A stretch of 47,973 nucleotides of DNA from NCBI RefSeq assembly GCF_035474595.1, contig NZ_DATIND010000094.1:1-47973 (forward strand), read 5' to 3'. The translations under genes and the position numbers were made by a program. Below are positions 34,078 to 43,045 of this stretch, piece by piece (the stretch's first letter is position 1; each line of letters opens with the position of its first letter). The notes under the pieces are model-generated. The model had not been told where the DNA came from. It searched no databases and saw nothing but the letters and a program-made list of their open reading frames with translations. This DNA comes from Longimicrobium sp. Lineage in GTDB: Bacteria; Gemmatimonadota; Gemmatimonadetes; Longimicrobiales; Longimicrobiaceae.

Positions 34078-34248
34078 ATGCGGACGTCCAAATTGAAGCT
34101 GGAAGAGGTCGAGGTCGAGTCGTTCGAGCTCGGCGAGGGAGAGGACGCGAGCGGAACGGTGCGGGCGAACGAGCTCGTCTCCCAGGAGGGAACCTGCCCG
34201 GGGCAGACGGCCGCCTGCACCGCGTGCCGGCCGCTGTACTGCAACTGA
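34078..34248 (+). CDS. Small pinensin-type precursor peptide
   Basis: 56 aa from the ATG at 34078; CACGGAGG lies seven bases upstream. Leader MRTSKLKLEEVEVESFELGE follows the same K-L-x-L-x-x-x-x-V-x-S-F pattern. The core has few Ser/Thr and four Cys (EGTCPGQTAACTACRPLYCN). It may be a lanthipeptide or a disulfide-bonded peptide. No modifying enzymes in the window. Confidence 0.7.
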   Translation: MRTSKLKLEEVEVESFELGEGEDASGTVRANELVSQEGTCPGQTAACTACRPLYCN

Positions 34249-34304
34249 GCCGGGCGGCAGGCGGATCGGGAAGTCGACCGCCGCTCGTACCGGAGCGGGC
34301 CTGA

Positions 34305-34353
34305 TCGCGAGCCCGGGGAACCACGCCGGAGGGGCGGATCCCCGGGCTCGCGA
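34305..34353. terminator. 15-bp hairpin after the small precursor
   Basis: Perfect stem (34305-34319 with 34339-34353), 19-base loop, 57 bases after the precursor stop. No T-run. Confidence 0.65.
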
Positions 34354-34384
34354 CCGGAATTCAACTCGAAGGCCCCCCGGAGAA

Positions 34385-34434
34385 GGGCGATTGAAATCGC
34401 GGCAACAACGGCCCGAAGTCCGCCTTCGCGGACT
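34385..34434 (-). repeat. Variant dispersed repeat, copy I
   Basis: First hairpin GCGAT/TGAA/ATCGC: a different stem with the same loop. Linker GCAACAACG is shared. Second hairpin is replaced by agtccgc/gcggact. Faces the small precursor's 3' end. Confidence 0.75.
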
Positions 34435-34510
34435 CCCCGCCTCGGCATCTCCGCTCGATTCGAGCCGGCAGAACTCCTCCGGTTCCCTTCCCCGCCCCCG
34501 ATGCCGAGCC

Positions 34511-34568
34511 GAACAGCCTCGCGCAGTTTGCGAGGCTTCCCGTAGTTGTTGCCGCGGCTTCAGCCGCC
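34511..34568 (+). repeat. Dispersed two-hairpin repeat, copy G
   Basis: Canonical copy in plus orientation of the gene-facing end; followed by an octamer tract and then the ROK kinase stop codon. This shows the full order repeat, tract, gene. Confidence 0.85.
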
Positions 34569-34571
34569 TTC

Positions 34572-34595
34572 CGCACTCCCGCACTCCCGCACTTC
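34572..34595 (+). repeat. Tandem octamer tract at the ROK kinase stop codon
   Basis: CGCACTCC, CGCACTCC, CGCACTTC, three bases before the stop codon of the minus-strand kinase. Confidence 0.75.
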
Positions 34596-34598
34596 CGT

Positions 34599-35603
34599 TC
34601 AGACGTGCCCGTAGTTCTCCTTCTTGAACACCGCCGCGGCGCCGACCACGCCGGCGGTGCCGGGGAGCTGGCCCGAGACGATGCGGCAGCATTCCTGCGC
34701 GCTGCGGAAGGCGCGGCGGCGCACCTCGGCGCGCAGCGGCTCGAACAGGTGCTCGCCCGCGCGGGTCACGCCGCCCGCGATCACCACCATCTCCGGGTTC
34801 AGGATGTTGATGATGCTGGCGATCCCCGCGCCCAGGAACTTGGCCGTGTCCTTCATCACCTCGTTGGCGTACGGATCGCCCTCCACCACCGCCTCGTACA
34901 CCGTGGCGGCGGTGATGTCGTCCAGCCTGCCATCCACCATGTCCACCAGCAGCGAGGGCGCGCCCGCCTCCAGCCCCTCGATGGCGCGCGTGGCGATGGC
35001 CGGGCCGCTGGCGTACTGCTCCAGGCACCCGTAGTTGCCGCACTTGCAGCGCCGCCCGTTGCTGTCGATGGTCATGTGCCCGATCTCGCCGGCCACGTCG
35101 CTGCAGCCGTGGTAGATCTCGCCGTTCAGCACGATCCCGCCGCCGATCCCCGTCCCCAGCGTGAGGCCGACCAGCGTCTGCGTTCCGCGCCCGGCGCCGG
35201 TCCACCACTCGCCGTAGGTGGCGCAGTTGGCGTCGTTGTCCAGCGTGCAGGGCAGGTGCAGCGCGTTGGCCATCAGGTCGCGCAGCGGAAAGTTGCGCCA
35301 CCCCAGGTTGGGCGTGTTGATCACCGTTCCCGTCTTGCGGTCCAGCGGCCCGGGCGAGCCGATCCCCACGCCGGCCACGGCGTCGCGGGTGGTGCCGTGC
35401 CCGGAGGTCACGGACTCGATCGCCTCCTCGACCATGGCCACCATGCGGTCCACCACGAACTTGGCGCCGCGGGTGGCGTCGGTGGGGTGCGTGCGCAGCC
35501 CCATCACCTCGCCGCCCTCGATGGGGATCAGGCCGACGACGATGTTGGTGCCGCCCAGGTCCACGCCCACGATCCAGCGCTTCTCGGCGGTGCCGGGGGT
35601 CAT
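34599..35603 (-). CDS. glcK: ROK-family glucokinase
   Basis: 334 aa. Phosphorylates glucose with ATP. ROK markers: ATP site VGVDLGGTNI, GIGSPGPLD, DNDANCATYGEW (Asp base), GTGIGGGIV, EIGHM and the zinc motif CKCGNYGCLEQYASG. Start ATG overlaps the upstream glycosyltransferase stop (ATGA). Cytosolic. Other ROK hexokinases cannot be excluded. Confidence 0.93.
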   Translation of the reverse strand: MTPGTAEKRWIVGVDLGGTNIVVGLIPIEGGEVMGLRTHPTDATRGAKFVVDRMVAMVEEAIESVTSGHGTTRDAVAGVGIGSPGPLDRKTGTVINTPNLGWRNFPLRDLMANALHLPCTLDNDANCATYGEWWTGAGRGTQTLVGLTLGTGIGGGIVLNGEIYHGCSDVAGEIGHMTIDSNGRRCKCGNYGCLEQYASGPAIATRAIEGLEAGAPSLLVDMVDGRLDDITAATVYEAVVEGDPYANEVMKDTAKFLGAGIASIINILNPEMVVIAGGVTRAGEHLFEPLRAEVRRRAFRSAQECCRIVSGQLPGTAGVVGAAAVFKKENYGHV

Positions 35604-36466
35604 ACGCTCTCCTGGTATGCGGGTTCGCCGTTCAGGCGAAGGGTGGGGTCGGGCGCCAGCTCGGCCAGCCCGCGCCGTGCGCGGTGCTCGCCGCCGGCGC
35701 GCAAGCGGGCCAGGAGCTCGCGGTTGCGGCGCAGCATCTGGGGGTCGCGGTACGGGCGCTCGTGGTGCAGGTGCAGGCAGACGGCCCGGTGGCGCGCCTG
35801 CACGCCGCGCACCCCGGCGTTCCGGAGACGGTAGCCCAGCGCCTTGTCCAGCCCGCCGTACCCCATCTCCCCCTCGAAGCCGTTCACCCGCTCCAGCGCC
35901 TCACGCCACACCGAGGCGTTGTTGCCGTGGAACTCGGTGCTGGTCGGCGTCAGCGCGTCGAAGATGCGGCCGATGCGCCGCGAGCCGGTGAGCCGCAGCG
36001 CCCGCCGCCCCGGCCGCCATCCCTGCGCGCGCAGCCAGGCGAGATCGGAGACGCGCCCGCTCGTCACGTCGTCCACGGTGATGCGGTCGCTCACCGCGGC
36101 GGGAAGCTTCAGGTAGCCGCCGGCGATGAATCGCCCCGGCGCCGCCAGCGCCCGGTGCGTCGCCACCAGGTCGCGGCGGGGGATGCAGTCGCCGTCGCTG
36201 AAGACGAGGTAGTCCCCCGCCGCCGCGGCGATGGCGCGGTTCAGGATCTCCGTCTTCCGGAAGCCCCGGTCCTCGTGCCAGACGTGGAGGAGGTCGAGAT
36301 TCGCCTCCCCCCGCATCCGATCCACCAGCGCCGCCGTCTCCGCCCCCGAGCCGTCGTCGGCGACGACGAGCTGGAAGGCGCGGTCGGTCTGGACGGCGTA
36401 TCCCCAGAGGACGCGCTCCAGGTCCCGCGGGCGGTTGTAGGTGGAAAGGACGACGGAGATACGCAT
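35600..36466 (-). CDS. Family 2 glycosyltransferase
   Basis: 288 aa from the ATG at 36466. GT-A fold: MRISVVLSTYNRPRDLERVL, LVVADDGSGAETAAL, FSDGDCIPRRDLV (DxD-like metal site) and VNGFEGEMGYGGLDKALGYRL typical of the C-terminal part. It transfers a sugar from a nucleotide sugar to an unknown acceptor. Joined to the FkbM gene (stop and start share one base) and to the ROK kinase, so all three are co-translated. Confidence 0.88.
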   Translation of the reverse strand: MRISVVLSTYNRPRDLERVLWGYAVQTDRAFQLVVADDGSGAETAALVDRMRGEANLDLLHVWHEDRGFRKTEILNRAIAAAAGDYLVFSDGDCIPRRDLVATHRALAAPGRFIAGGYLKLPAAVSDRITVDDVTSGRVSDLAWLRAQGWRPGRRALRLTGSRRIGRIFDALTPTSTEFHGNNASVWREALERVNGFEGEMGYGGLDKALGYRLRNAGVRGVQARHRAVCLHLHHERPYRDPQMLRRNRELLARLRAGGEHRARRGLAELAPDPTLRLNGEPAYQESV

Positions 36467-37203
36467 CACCCCTTGGGGCCGGGCGTGCAGAGGAGCTCGG
36501 ACGCGCTCTCCACCGAATCGCCGACAATGGGCTCCAGCGTGTAGCCGCGCGCCCGCAGCCACTCCACGCAGCGGCGGTGCGGCTCCGGCCCGTGGGTGGA
36601 GAGAAAGATGACCGGCCGCGCGGCTGCGACCGTCTCCGCGAATCCGTCCAGCACCGCCCCCTCGGCCCCTTCGACGTCGATCTTCACCGCGTCGGGACGG
36701 ATCCCTCGCTGGCGGCAGAAGTCGTCCAGGCGCAGCGTGCGCACCTCGATCTCCCCCTCCGCGGCCAGGTGCCCGGTACCGCTCCCGGTGCCGAAGTCGA
36801 AGCGCGCGGTGCCCTCCTCGTCGCTCACCGCGGCCTGCTCCACGTGCACGTGGCGGAGCGCGTTCACGCGCACGTGCTCGCGCAGGAAGCGGGCGTTGGC
36901 CGGGTTCGGCTCAAAGGCCCACACCGCGCCGCCGGGGCCCACCAGGACGCCCGAGAGCAGGGTGTAGTACCCCACGTGCGCGCCCACGTCCAGCACGGTG
37001 CCGCCGCGGCGGACGTGCTGCAGGAAAAGGCGGGTCTGCTCGGGCTCGTAGGTGCCCAGCAGGATGCGGAGGACCTTGCCGCGGCTGGCCGGCAGCCACC
37101 GGCGCCCCCGCAGCGGCCCCGCGAAGATCGGCAGTCGCAACGCTCTCGTTCGGTCGTGGGATGGATGGGGCGCGGCCGCCACCGGCATCCGCGCGACCGA
37201 CAT
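36466..37203 (-). CDS. FkbM-family methyltransferase
   Basis: 245 aa from the ATG at 37203 (another ATG at 37188). SAM motif I VLDVGAHVGYYTLL, then VWAFEPNPANARFLREHV (SAM ribose binding), VKIDVEGAEGAVLDGF (FkbM motif IV with Asp) and RPVIFLSTHGPEP. FkbM proteins O-methylate sugars or polyketides. With the glycosyltransferase it likely modifies a surface glycan or glycosylated product. First gene of the operon. Confidence 0.85.
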   Translation of the reverse strand: MSVARMPVAAAPHPSHDRTRALRLPIFAGPLRGRRWLPASRGKVLRILLGTYEPEQTRLFLQHVRRGGTVLDVGAHVGYYTLLSGVLVGPGGAVWAFEPNPANARFLREHVRVNALRHVHVEQAAVSDEEGTARFDFGTGSGTGHLAAEGEIEVRTLRLDDFCRQRGIRPDAVKIDVEGAEGAVLDGFAETVAAARPVIFLSTHGPEPHRRCVEWLRARGYTLEPIVGDSVESASELLCTPGPKG

Positions 37204-37227
37204 TCTAACGCCCGGCGGCCCGATCCT

Positions 37228-37258
37228 CCAAACCGCAGGGGACAGGGGGACAGGGGAA
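37228..37258 (-). repeat. GGGGACAGG tract before FkbM
   Basis: Minus-strand CTGTCCC units running toward the FkbM start, 25 bases away. Same type as 5421 and 10499. Confidence 0.55.
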
Positions 37259-37369
37259 CGGAGAAGATTCCATCGCCCTGCCCGGAAACGAAGCTTGCCC
37301 GCAGCGGGAGATGGTCCCGATGCGGGCAAGCATGCGGAGCGGACGGGCTGCGTTCAGTCGCGTGCTCCC

Positions 37370-37876
37370 CTACCACTTCGGGGGGGAGAGGATGCCGACG
37401 GCGGGCTTGCCCTCGCTCAGCAGCGTCCAGCCGCGGATCAGGCGGTAGACGTGCCAGGCGAGCGAGCCCAGCCCGGCGGCGAAGATCATCATGAAGCCGA
37501 AGGGGAAGAACAGGACCATTCCCATGAGGAAGGCGAAGAACCCGGCCACGATCAGCCCGACCGAGACGAGCAGGGTGTTCATCAGCCACTCGGCGTGGGA
37601 TTCCAGCCAGGTGCCGCGCAGCGCGTCGCGCTTGGTCATCCCGATGATGCCGGCCACGATCATCGTGGGCCACACGGCGAACGCCACGGCCATCATGACG
37701 TAGCCGATCTGCACGTTGTTCCGCTCGGCGGCCAGCCGGTCGGGCACCGGCGCGCCGGCGTACGGCGCGGGCGGGCCGTACGTCCGCGCCGCCGAGATGG
37801 GCCGCCCGCACGCGGGACAGAACGGCGCCGCGTCGGACACCGAGTGCCCGCAGTCCACGCACGCGATCATGGTCAT
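37370..37876 (-). CDS. Zinc-ribbon membrane protein
   Basis: 168 aa, start at 37876 (MTM) or 37870. N-terminal zinc ribbon CVDCGHSVSDAAPFCPACG with four Cys. A Pro/Ala linker is followed by three to four hydrophobic spans (GYVMMAVAFAVWPTMIVAGI, NTLLVSVGLIVAGFFAFLM, VLFFPFGFMMIFAAGLGSLA). Such ribbon plus membrane proteins are common, without a known role. Monocistronic; leaderless-like with a 53-bp repeat 188 bases upstream. Confidence 0.75.
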   Translation of the reverse strand: MTMIACVDCGHSVSDAAPFCPACGRPISAARTYGPPAPYAGAPVPDRLAAERNNVQIGYVMMAVAFAVWPTMIVAGIIGMTKRDALRGTWLESHAEWLMNTLLVSVGLIVAGFFAFLMGMVLFFPFGFMMIFAAGLGSLAWHVYRLIRGWTLLSEGKPAVGILSPPKW

Positions 37877-38063
37877 GGGAACCGCCTTGCAACGGAGGAT
37901 GGATCGAATTCGCCGCGGGCCGGCTTCCGCGCCCGCACACGCCCATACGCGCGCGGAGGCCGGCGAGTGTCAACGATGATGGATGGATGGCGCCGGACCC
38001 GCGTCGGGTTGGAGCGACTCGAGTCGGTCGGATTGGTGACGGTACGTCAGGTTTGTGTGCGCG

Positions 38064-38116
38064 AAAATGCGAGTGAACTCGCGGCTACAACGGCACACAG
38101 TCCGCCTTCGCGGACT
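38064..38116 (-). repeat. 53-bp variant repeat, copy J1
   Basis: Identical to 41938-41990 over 53 bases. First hairpin GCGAG/TGAA/CTCGC; second hairpin agtccgc/gcggact as in copy I. Faces the zinc-ribbon gene start. Confidence 0.85.
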
Positions 38117-38168
38117 CCACCGGCGCGTGGAAAGCGGCAGTGCGTCCCACCCGCACCGATGCCGGAAA

Positions 38169-38225
38169 GCTACCTCTCCCGGTACGGGAGAGGTGGACGG
38201 CCTAGGCCGGCCGGAGAGGGCGCGA
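38169..38225 (+). repeat. 57-bp repeat, copy 2
   Basis: Identical to 10388-10444. It stands 64 bases before the 3' end of lepA, with an octamer tract between, the same order as at copy 1. Confidence 0.85.
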
Positions 38226-38245
38226 GGCAGCGGACGCGCACCGCA

Positions 38246-38285
38246 CGCACTCCCGCACTCCCGCACTCCCGCACTCCCGCACTTC
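38246..38285 (+). repeat. Tandem octamer tract at the lepA stop codon
   Basis: Five units: CGCACTCC four times and CGCACTTC, three bases from the lepA stop. Longest such tract in the window. Confidence 0.8.
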
Positions 38286-38288
38286 CCC

Positions 38289-40088
<1,800 letters not shown>

Positions 40089-40146
40089 CGGGCGACTGCC
40101 TGTCAGTGCTGGGAAGCGTGCGGGTGGCAAGCCGTGGAAAATAGCC

Positions 40147-40176
40147 GCGCGCCCGCTTTCCGAAAAGCGGGCGCGC
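40147..40176. other. 13-bp hairpin in the divergent lepA/barrel promoter region
   Basis: Perfect stem (40147-40159 with 40164-40176), 4-base loop. It lies between divergent starts, where a terminator is not expected; it could be a 5' leader structure or protein site. Confidence 0.55.
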
Positions 40177-40332
40177 TACCGCGACCTGCCGCGCGCTGGT
40201 ATTTTTGGCGCACGCTCACGGGCCGCCACCGTCTCGTCGATCGAGACGGGGCGGCCGCTGATACACCGCTGCCGCGGAAAAGTCCACCGCGGCTTCACGA
40301 ACCCGGTCGAGAACTTCGGAAGGCATAGGAAG

Positions 40333-41652
40333 ATGAAGAGATCCGTCGTCGGAACGCTGTCCGCCGCGGCCGCGCTGGCCGCCGTGCCCGCCGCGGCGCA
40401 GGTGCCGCTGACGCCGCGCGCGCTGGGGATGGCCAACGCGTACGTGGCCACCGCCCGCGGCTCCGAGTCGCTCTGGCAGAACCCCGCGAACCTGGCGCTC
40501 CCCGGCACGCTGGGGTGGAGCTTCACCATCCCCACCCTTTCCGCCGGCGCCGACGTGCTGGGGCTGGACCTGGGCGAGGTGGTGGACATCGCGCAGTACC
40601 GCAAGCAGACGGACGAGCGCAAGCAGCAGATCCTGGCCGACGTGCCCCCGGGCGGCACCGAGGCGCGGGCCGACGTTCGCCTTCCCGCCGTGTCGGGGCA
40701 GATCGGGCCGTTCGCGGCCGGGTTCTCGTTCAACACGGTGGCCAGCCACACCATCGACCGCGACTTCGTGGACCTGCTCCTCTTCGGCTTCCAGGCGCAG
40801 CCGGGGCGCTACAACATCACCCCGCAGGAAACGCAGGGCTTCCGCGCCAGCTGGTGGGACTTCGCGGTGGGCTACGGGCGCCGCCTTCCCGTGCCTCTTC
40901 CCGGCCCGCTGACGGTGGGCGCCACCGCGCACGTGTACATGGGCACCGCGCTGCTGCGCACGGGGATCGTGCGGGTGGACACGGTGCGCAACAACGTGGG
41001 CGTCCCGCAGGACCTGCAGGTGACGTACGCGGGGGTGAAGGACCGCGGCGGCGCGGGCGTGGGGCTGGACCTGGGCGCCGCGTACCAGCCGGTGCCGCAG
41101 CTCACGCTCTCCGCCGCGGTCAGCAACGTGGTGAACACCTTCAACTTCGGCGGCGGGCGCAGCCAGAAGCAGGTGACGCTCACCAGCGCCGACTACCGCA
41201 CCGGCGACCTGCAGGGCGTGCTGGACCGCTACGACGCCAGCGAGGCCGAGTACAACGAGGCGAGCGCGTCGGCCAACGTGCGCGCGCTGGCGGCGGACCT
41301 GGGCGTGGACACCGACCTGCCGCGCACCCTGCGCGCCGGGGCCGCGCTCGAGCTGCCCTCGCGCACCACGCTCTCGGCCGCGTACCAGGGCACGCTGGGC
41401 GAGTCGCGGCTCTCGGGGCTGTGGGAGAAGAGCCTGGGCGTGGGCGTGCAGCAGCGGCTGGCGTTCATCTCGGCCCGCGTGGGCGCGTCCACCAACCTGG
41501 ACAGCGGCACGCTGCTGAGCGGCGGCCTCTCGCTGGGGCCGCTGAACGTGGCCCTCGCGCACATCACCGACGGCTCGCCCGCCGACGCGGACCGCAGCGG
41601 CTGGGTCGCCAGCGTGGGCTTCAGCGCGCGCGGCAACTGGCGCTCGCGGTAA
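40333..41652 (+). CDS. Outer-membrane beta-barrel protein (OmpP1/PorV-like)
   Basis: 439 aa from the ATG at 40333; GGAAG precedes it. Signal peptide ends AVPAAAQ. The mature N-terminus LTPRALGMANAYVATARGSESLWQNPA matches the FadL/PorV-type pattern (GxG..A.ar..a...NPA). Alternating hydrophobic strands run to the end (SGLWEKSLGVGVQQRLAFIS; VASVGFSARGNW). Likely an outer-membrane channel or secretion-linked barrel; cargo unknown. Confidence 0.75.
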   Translation: MKRSVVGTLSAAAALAAVPAAAQVPLTPRALGMANAYVATARGSESLWQNPANLALPGTLGWSFTIPTLSAGADVLGLDLGEVVDIAQYRKQTDERKQQILADVPPGGTEARADVRLPAVSGQIGPFAAGFSFNTVASHTIDRDFVDLLLFGFQAQPGRYNITPQETQGFRASWWDFAVGYGRRLPVPLPGPLTVGATAHVYMGTALLRTGIVRVDTVRNNVGVPQDLQVTYAGVKDRGGAGVGLDLGAAYQPVPQLTLSAAVSNVVNTFNFGGGRSQKQVTLTSADYRTGDLQGVLDRYDASEAEYNEASASANVRALAADLGVDTDLPRTLRAGAALELPSRTTLSAAYQGTLGESRLSGLWEKSLGVGVQQRLAFISARVGASTNLDSGTLLSGGLSLGPLNVALAHITDGSPADADRSGWVASVGFSARGNWRSR

Positions 41653-41745
41653 GGGTGAGAGCGGCGGGGGATCCGGAGTTCGAGTCCTCCGCCACATCCC
41701 GAACAACCACACACGCCGCATCCATGCCCATTCACGCCCCAAAGA

Positions 41746-41829
41746 CGTCATCCTGAGGCCGGCCACGCCGAACCCGCCTCCGCACAGGTGCTCGCAGGCC
41801 GAAGGATCCATAGCCGGTCCAGCACGTCA
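41746..41829 (+). repeat. L repeat, copy 1
   Basis: Two conserved ends: CGTCATCCTGAGGCCGGCCA and GCAGGCCGAAGGATCCATA, 20-30 variable bases between, then a CAGCACGT tail. The same pair recurs at 47553-47636. Confidence 0.75.
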
Positions 41830-41937
41830 GTTGGGGAGATGCATCGGGGCGGGCAGCGCGGGGAGGAGCAGGCGGTGCGCGAGGGGCGGCGGGGCGGGAG
41901 GAGCAGACGGGGGGTGGGCGCGGAGATGTCGTCGTGG

Positions 41938-41990
41938 AAAATGCGAGTGAACTCGCGGCTACAACGGCACACAGTCCGCCTTCGCGGACT
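41938..41990 (-). repeat. 53-bp variant repeat, copy J2
   Basis: Identical to 38064-38116. Faces the 3' end of the barrel protein gene. Confidence 0.85.
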
Positions 41991-42038
41991 TCTCGCGTGA
42001 CCGGCACCGGGCGCGAGGAAATCTCCGGTGAGAGGGTA

Positions 42039-42062
42039 GGGGCGGCGCTTCGGCGTTGCCCC
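42039..42062 (+). terminator. Hairpin with TTCG tetraloop
   Basis: 10-bp stem (GGGGCGGCGC with GCGTTGCCCC, two G-T pairs) capped by TTCG, then a T-rich TTCTTCG. Reads as a terminator for the + strand. Confidence 0.5.
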
Positions 42063-42142
42063 TTCTTCGTTGCGAGCACCATCACCGTAGCGGCCTTCGC
42101 GTGCAGAGCACCGGCGCGCAAACTATGAATCGCAGTCGCGAT

Positions 42143-42171
42143 TTGACGGAACGCATCTCCTTACCTAATCT
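42143..42171 (+). promoter_or_regulatory. Sigma-70-like promoter of the 117-aa protein gene
   Basis: TTGACG (42143-42148), 17-base spacer, TAATCT (42166-42171), in an AT-rich patch 43 bases before the start codon. Confidence 0.45.
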
Positions 42172-42213
42172 ATATACGCCTGTTTTCACACACCCCATCC
42201 GAGGAGGATCACC

Positions 42214-42567
42214 ATGGCTGTTCGCCGGATCCGCAGTTTCGTCGTGGGTGCCATTGCTGCCGCGGGGCTGCTGGGCGCCGCGCCCGCGCCGGGTGCCGCG
42301 GCCACCACGCCCCTCAGCATCGACTACTTCTACTGCATCTCGCTGGGCCACGGGCGCATGGAGTGCCAGGCGCAGGCCAGCGGCGGCACGGGGAGCTACA
42401 CCTTCAGCTTCACCCCGTCCACGTTCTACGTGTCGCAGAGCGGCGGCTACGTGGACTGGGGCAGCTACTGCAACCCCTACCGCGTGAGCAGCGCCACCGT
42501 GACCGTGAACGACGGCACCTCCAGCGTCACCCAGTCGACCTCGTTCTACTGCGGCGACGCGGTGTAG
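42214..42567 (+). CDS. Small secreted Cys-containing protein
   Basis: 117 aa; GAGGAGG lies six bases before the ATG. The signal peptide (VVGAIAAAGLLGAAPAPGAAA) is followed by a mature 85-aa beta-rich part with four Cys (YFYCISLGHGRMECQAQASG, GSYCNPYRV, FYCGDAV) and a Ser/Thr/Gly-rich pattern, like a small Ig-like fold with two disulfides. Function unknown. A 16-bp hairpin ends the transcript. Confidence 0.75.
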   Translation: MAVRRIRSFVVGAIAAAGLLGAAPAPGAAATTPLSIDYFYCISLGHGRMECQAQASGGTGSYTFSFTPSTFYVSQSGGYVDWGSYCNPYRVSSATVTVNDGTSSVTQSTSFYCGDAV

Positions 42568-42588
42568 CCGGGCGAAGCGGCAGAGACG

Positions 42589-42624
42589 GAAGCAGGGGCG
42601 GCGCATCGGCGCCGCCCCTGCTTC
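42589..42624. terminator. 16-bp hairpin between convergent genes
   Basis: Perfect stem 42589-42604 with 42609-42624, loop ATCG. Shared by the 117-aa gene and the convergent small Cys-rich gene. Confidence 0.75.
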
Positions 42625-42652
42625 GTTCCGGGAATCCGGGGAATTCAAGCAG

Positions 42653-42859
42653 TCACTGGGTGTGGCACGGCCGCGAACAATAGTAGCAGCCGTTCACCTG
42701 GTTGTAATGCAGCCGCGCCGCGCGTACCGCTTCGCCGCAGGTGCTGAAATAGCCGAGGTACAGCCGGTTGCCGTCGGATGGCAACCAGTTGCACGAGGAG
42801 GTGTGCACCTCGTGGTCGCCATTCGCCTGCGCGACCTTGTTGACGTAGTACGCGGCCAT
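42653..42859 (-). CDS. Conserved small Cys-rich protein
   Basis: 68 aa from the ATG at 42859; GGAG lies upstream. The sequence starts MAAYYVNKVAQANGDHEVHT, then CNWLPS, RLYLGYFSTC, ARLHYNQVNGCYYCSRPCHT. It resembles a family of very short proteins with the YVN-x-x-AQ-x-NGDHEVH start and a CxxC-like end, seen sporadically in many bacteria with no known function. Five Cys and three His could bind metal. No signal peptide. Confidence 0.8.
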   Translation of the reverse strand: MAAYYVNKVAQANGDHEVHTSSCNWLPSDGNRLYLGYFSTCGEAVRAARLHYNQVNGCYYCSRPCHTQ

Positions 42860-43045
42860 CTCTCGCTCCTTTTCCGGGGGACATCTCCACGGTCGGAAGT
42901 TCGACGGGCACGCGCTCTCCGATTCCCATCTTCCGAAACCGTGGGCCGAACCGGCTCGTACGGGAGGAAACATCCGGCGGCGCAGCTCTCCGCATCTCGC
43001 GGTCGCGCCGCGCTTTCCGAGCCTCTCCCCCGCCCGCCCCTCCCC

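Larger units (their letters stand above)
37877..38288. other. 412-base repeat-filled gap
   Basis: Holds the 53-bp repeat (38064), the 57-bp repeat (38169) and the octamer tract (38246). No gene seen. Confidence 0.7.
41653..42213. other. 561-base gap of repeats and a promoter
   Basis: Contains the L repeat (41746), copy J2 (41938), a hairpin with a TTCG loop (42039-42062) and a promoter (42143). No gene found. Confidence 0.7.

Noticed and set aside
34572-38285. CRISPR array
   Set aside because: Repeats here are octamers without spacers or are scattered hairpin repeats. No regular repeat-spacer pattern and no cas genes.
41673-41692. tRNA fragment near 41.68 kb
   Set aside because: GGAG-TTCGAGTC-CTCC resembles a T-arm, but the loop is eight bases and no other tRNA arms can be found.
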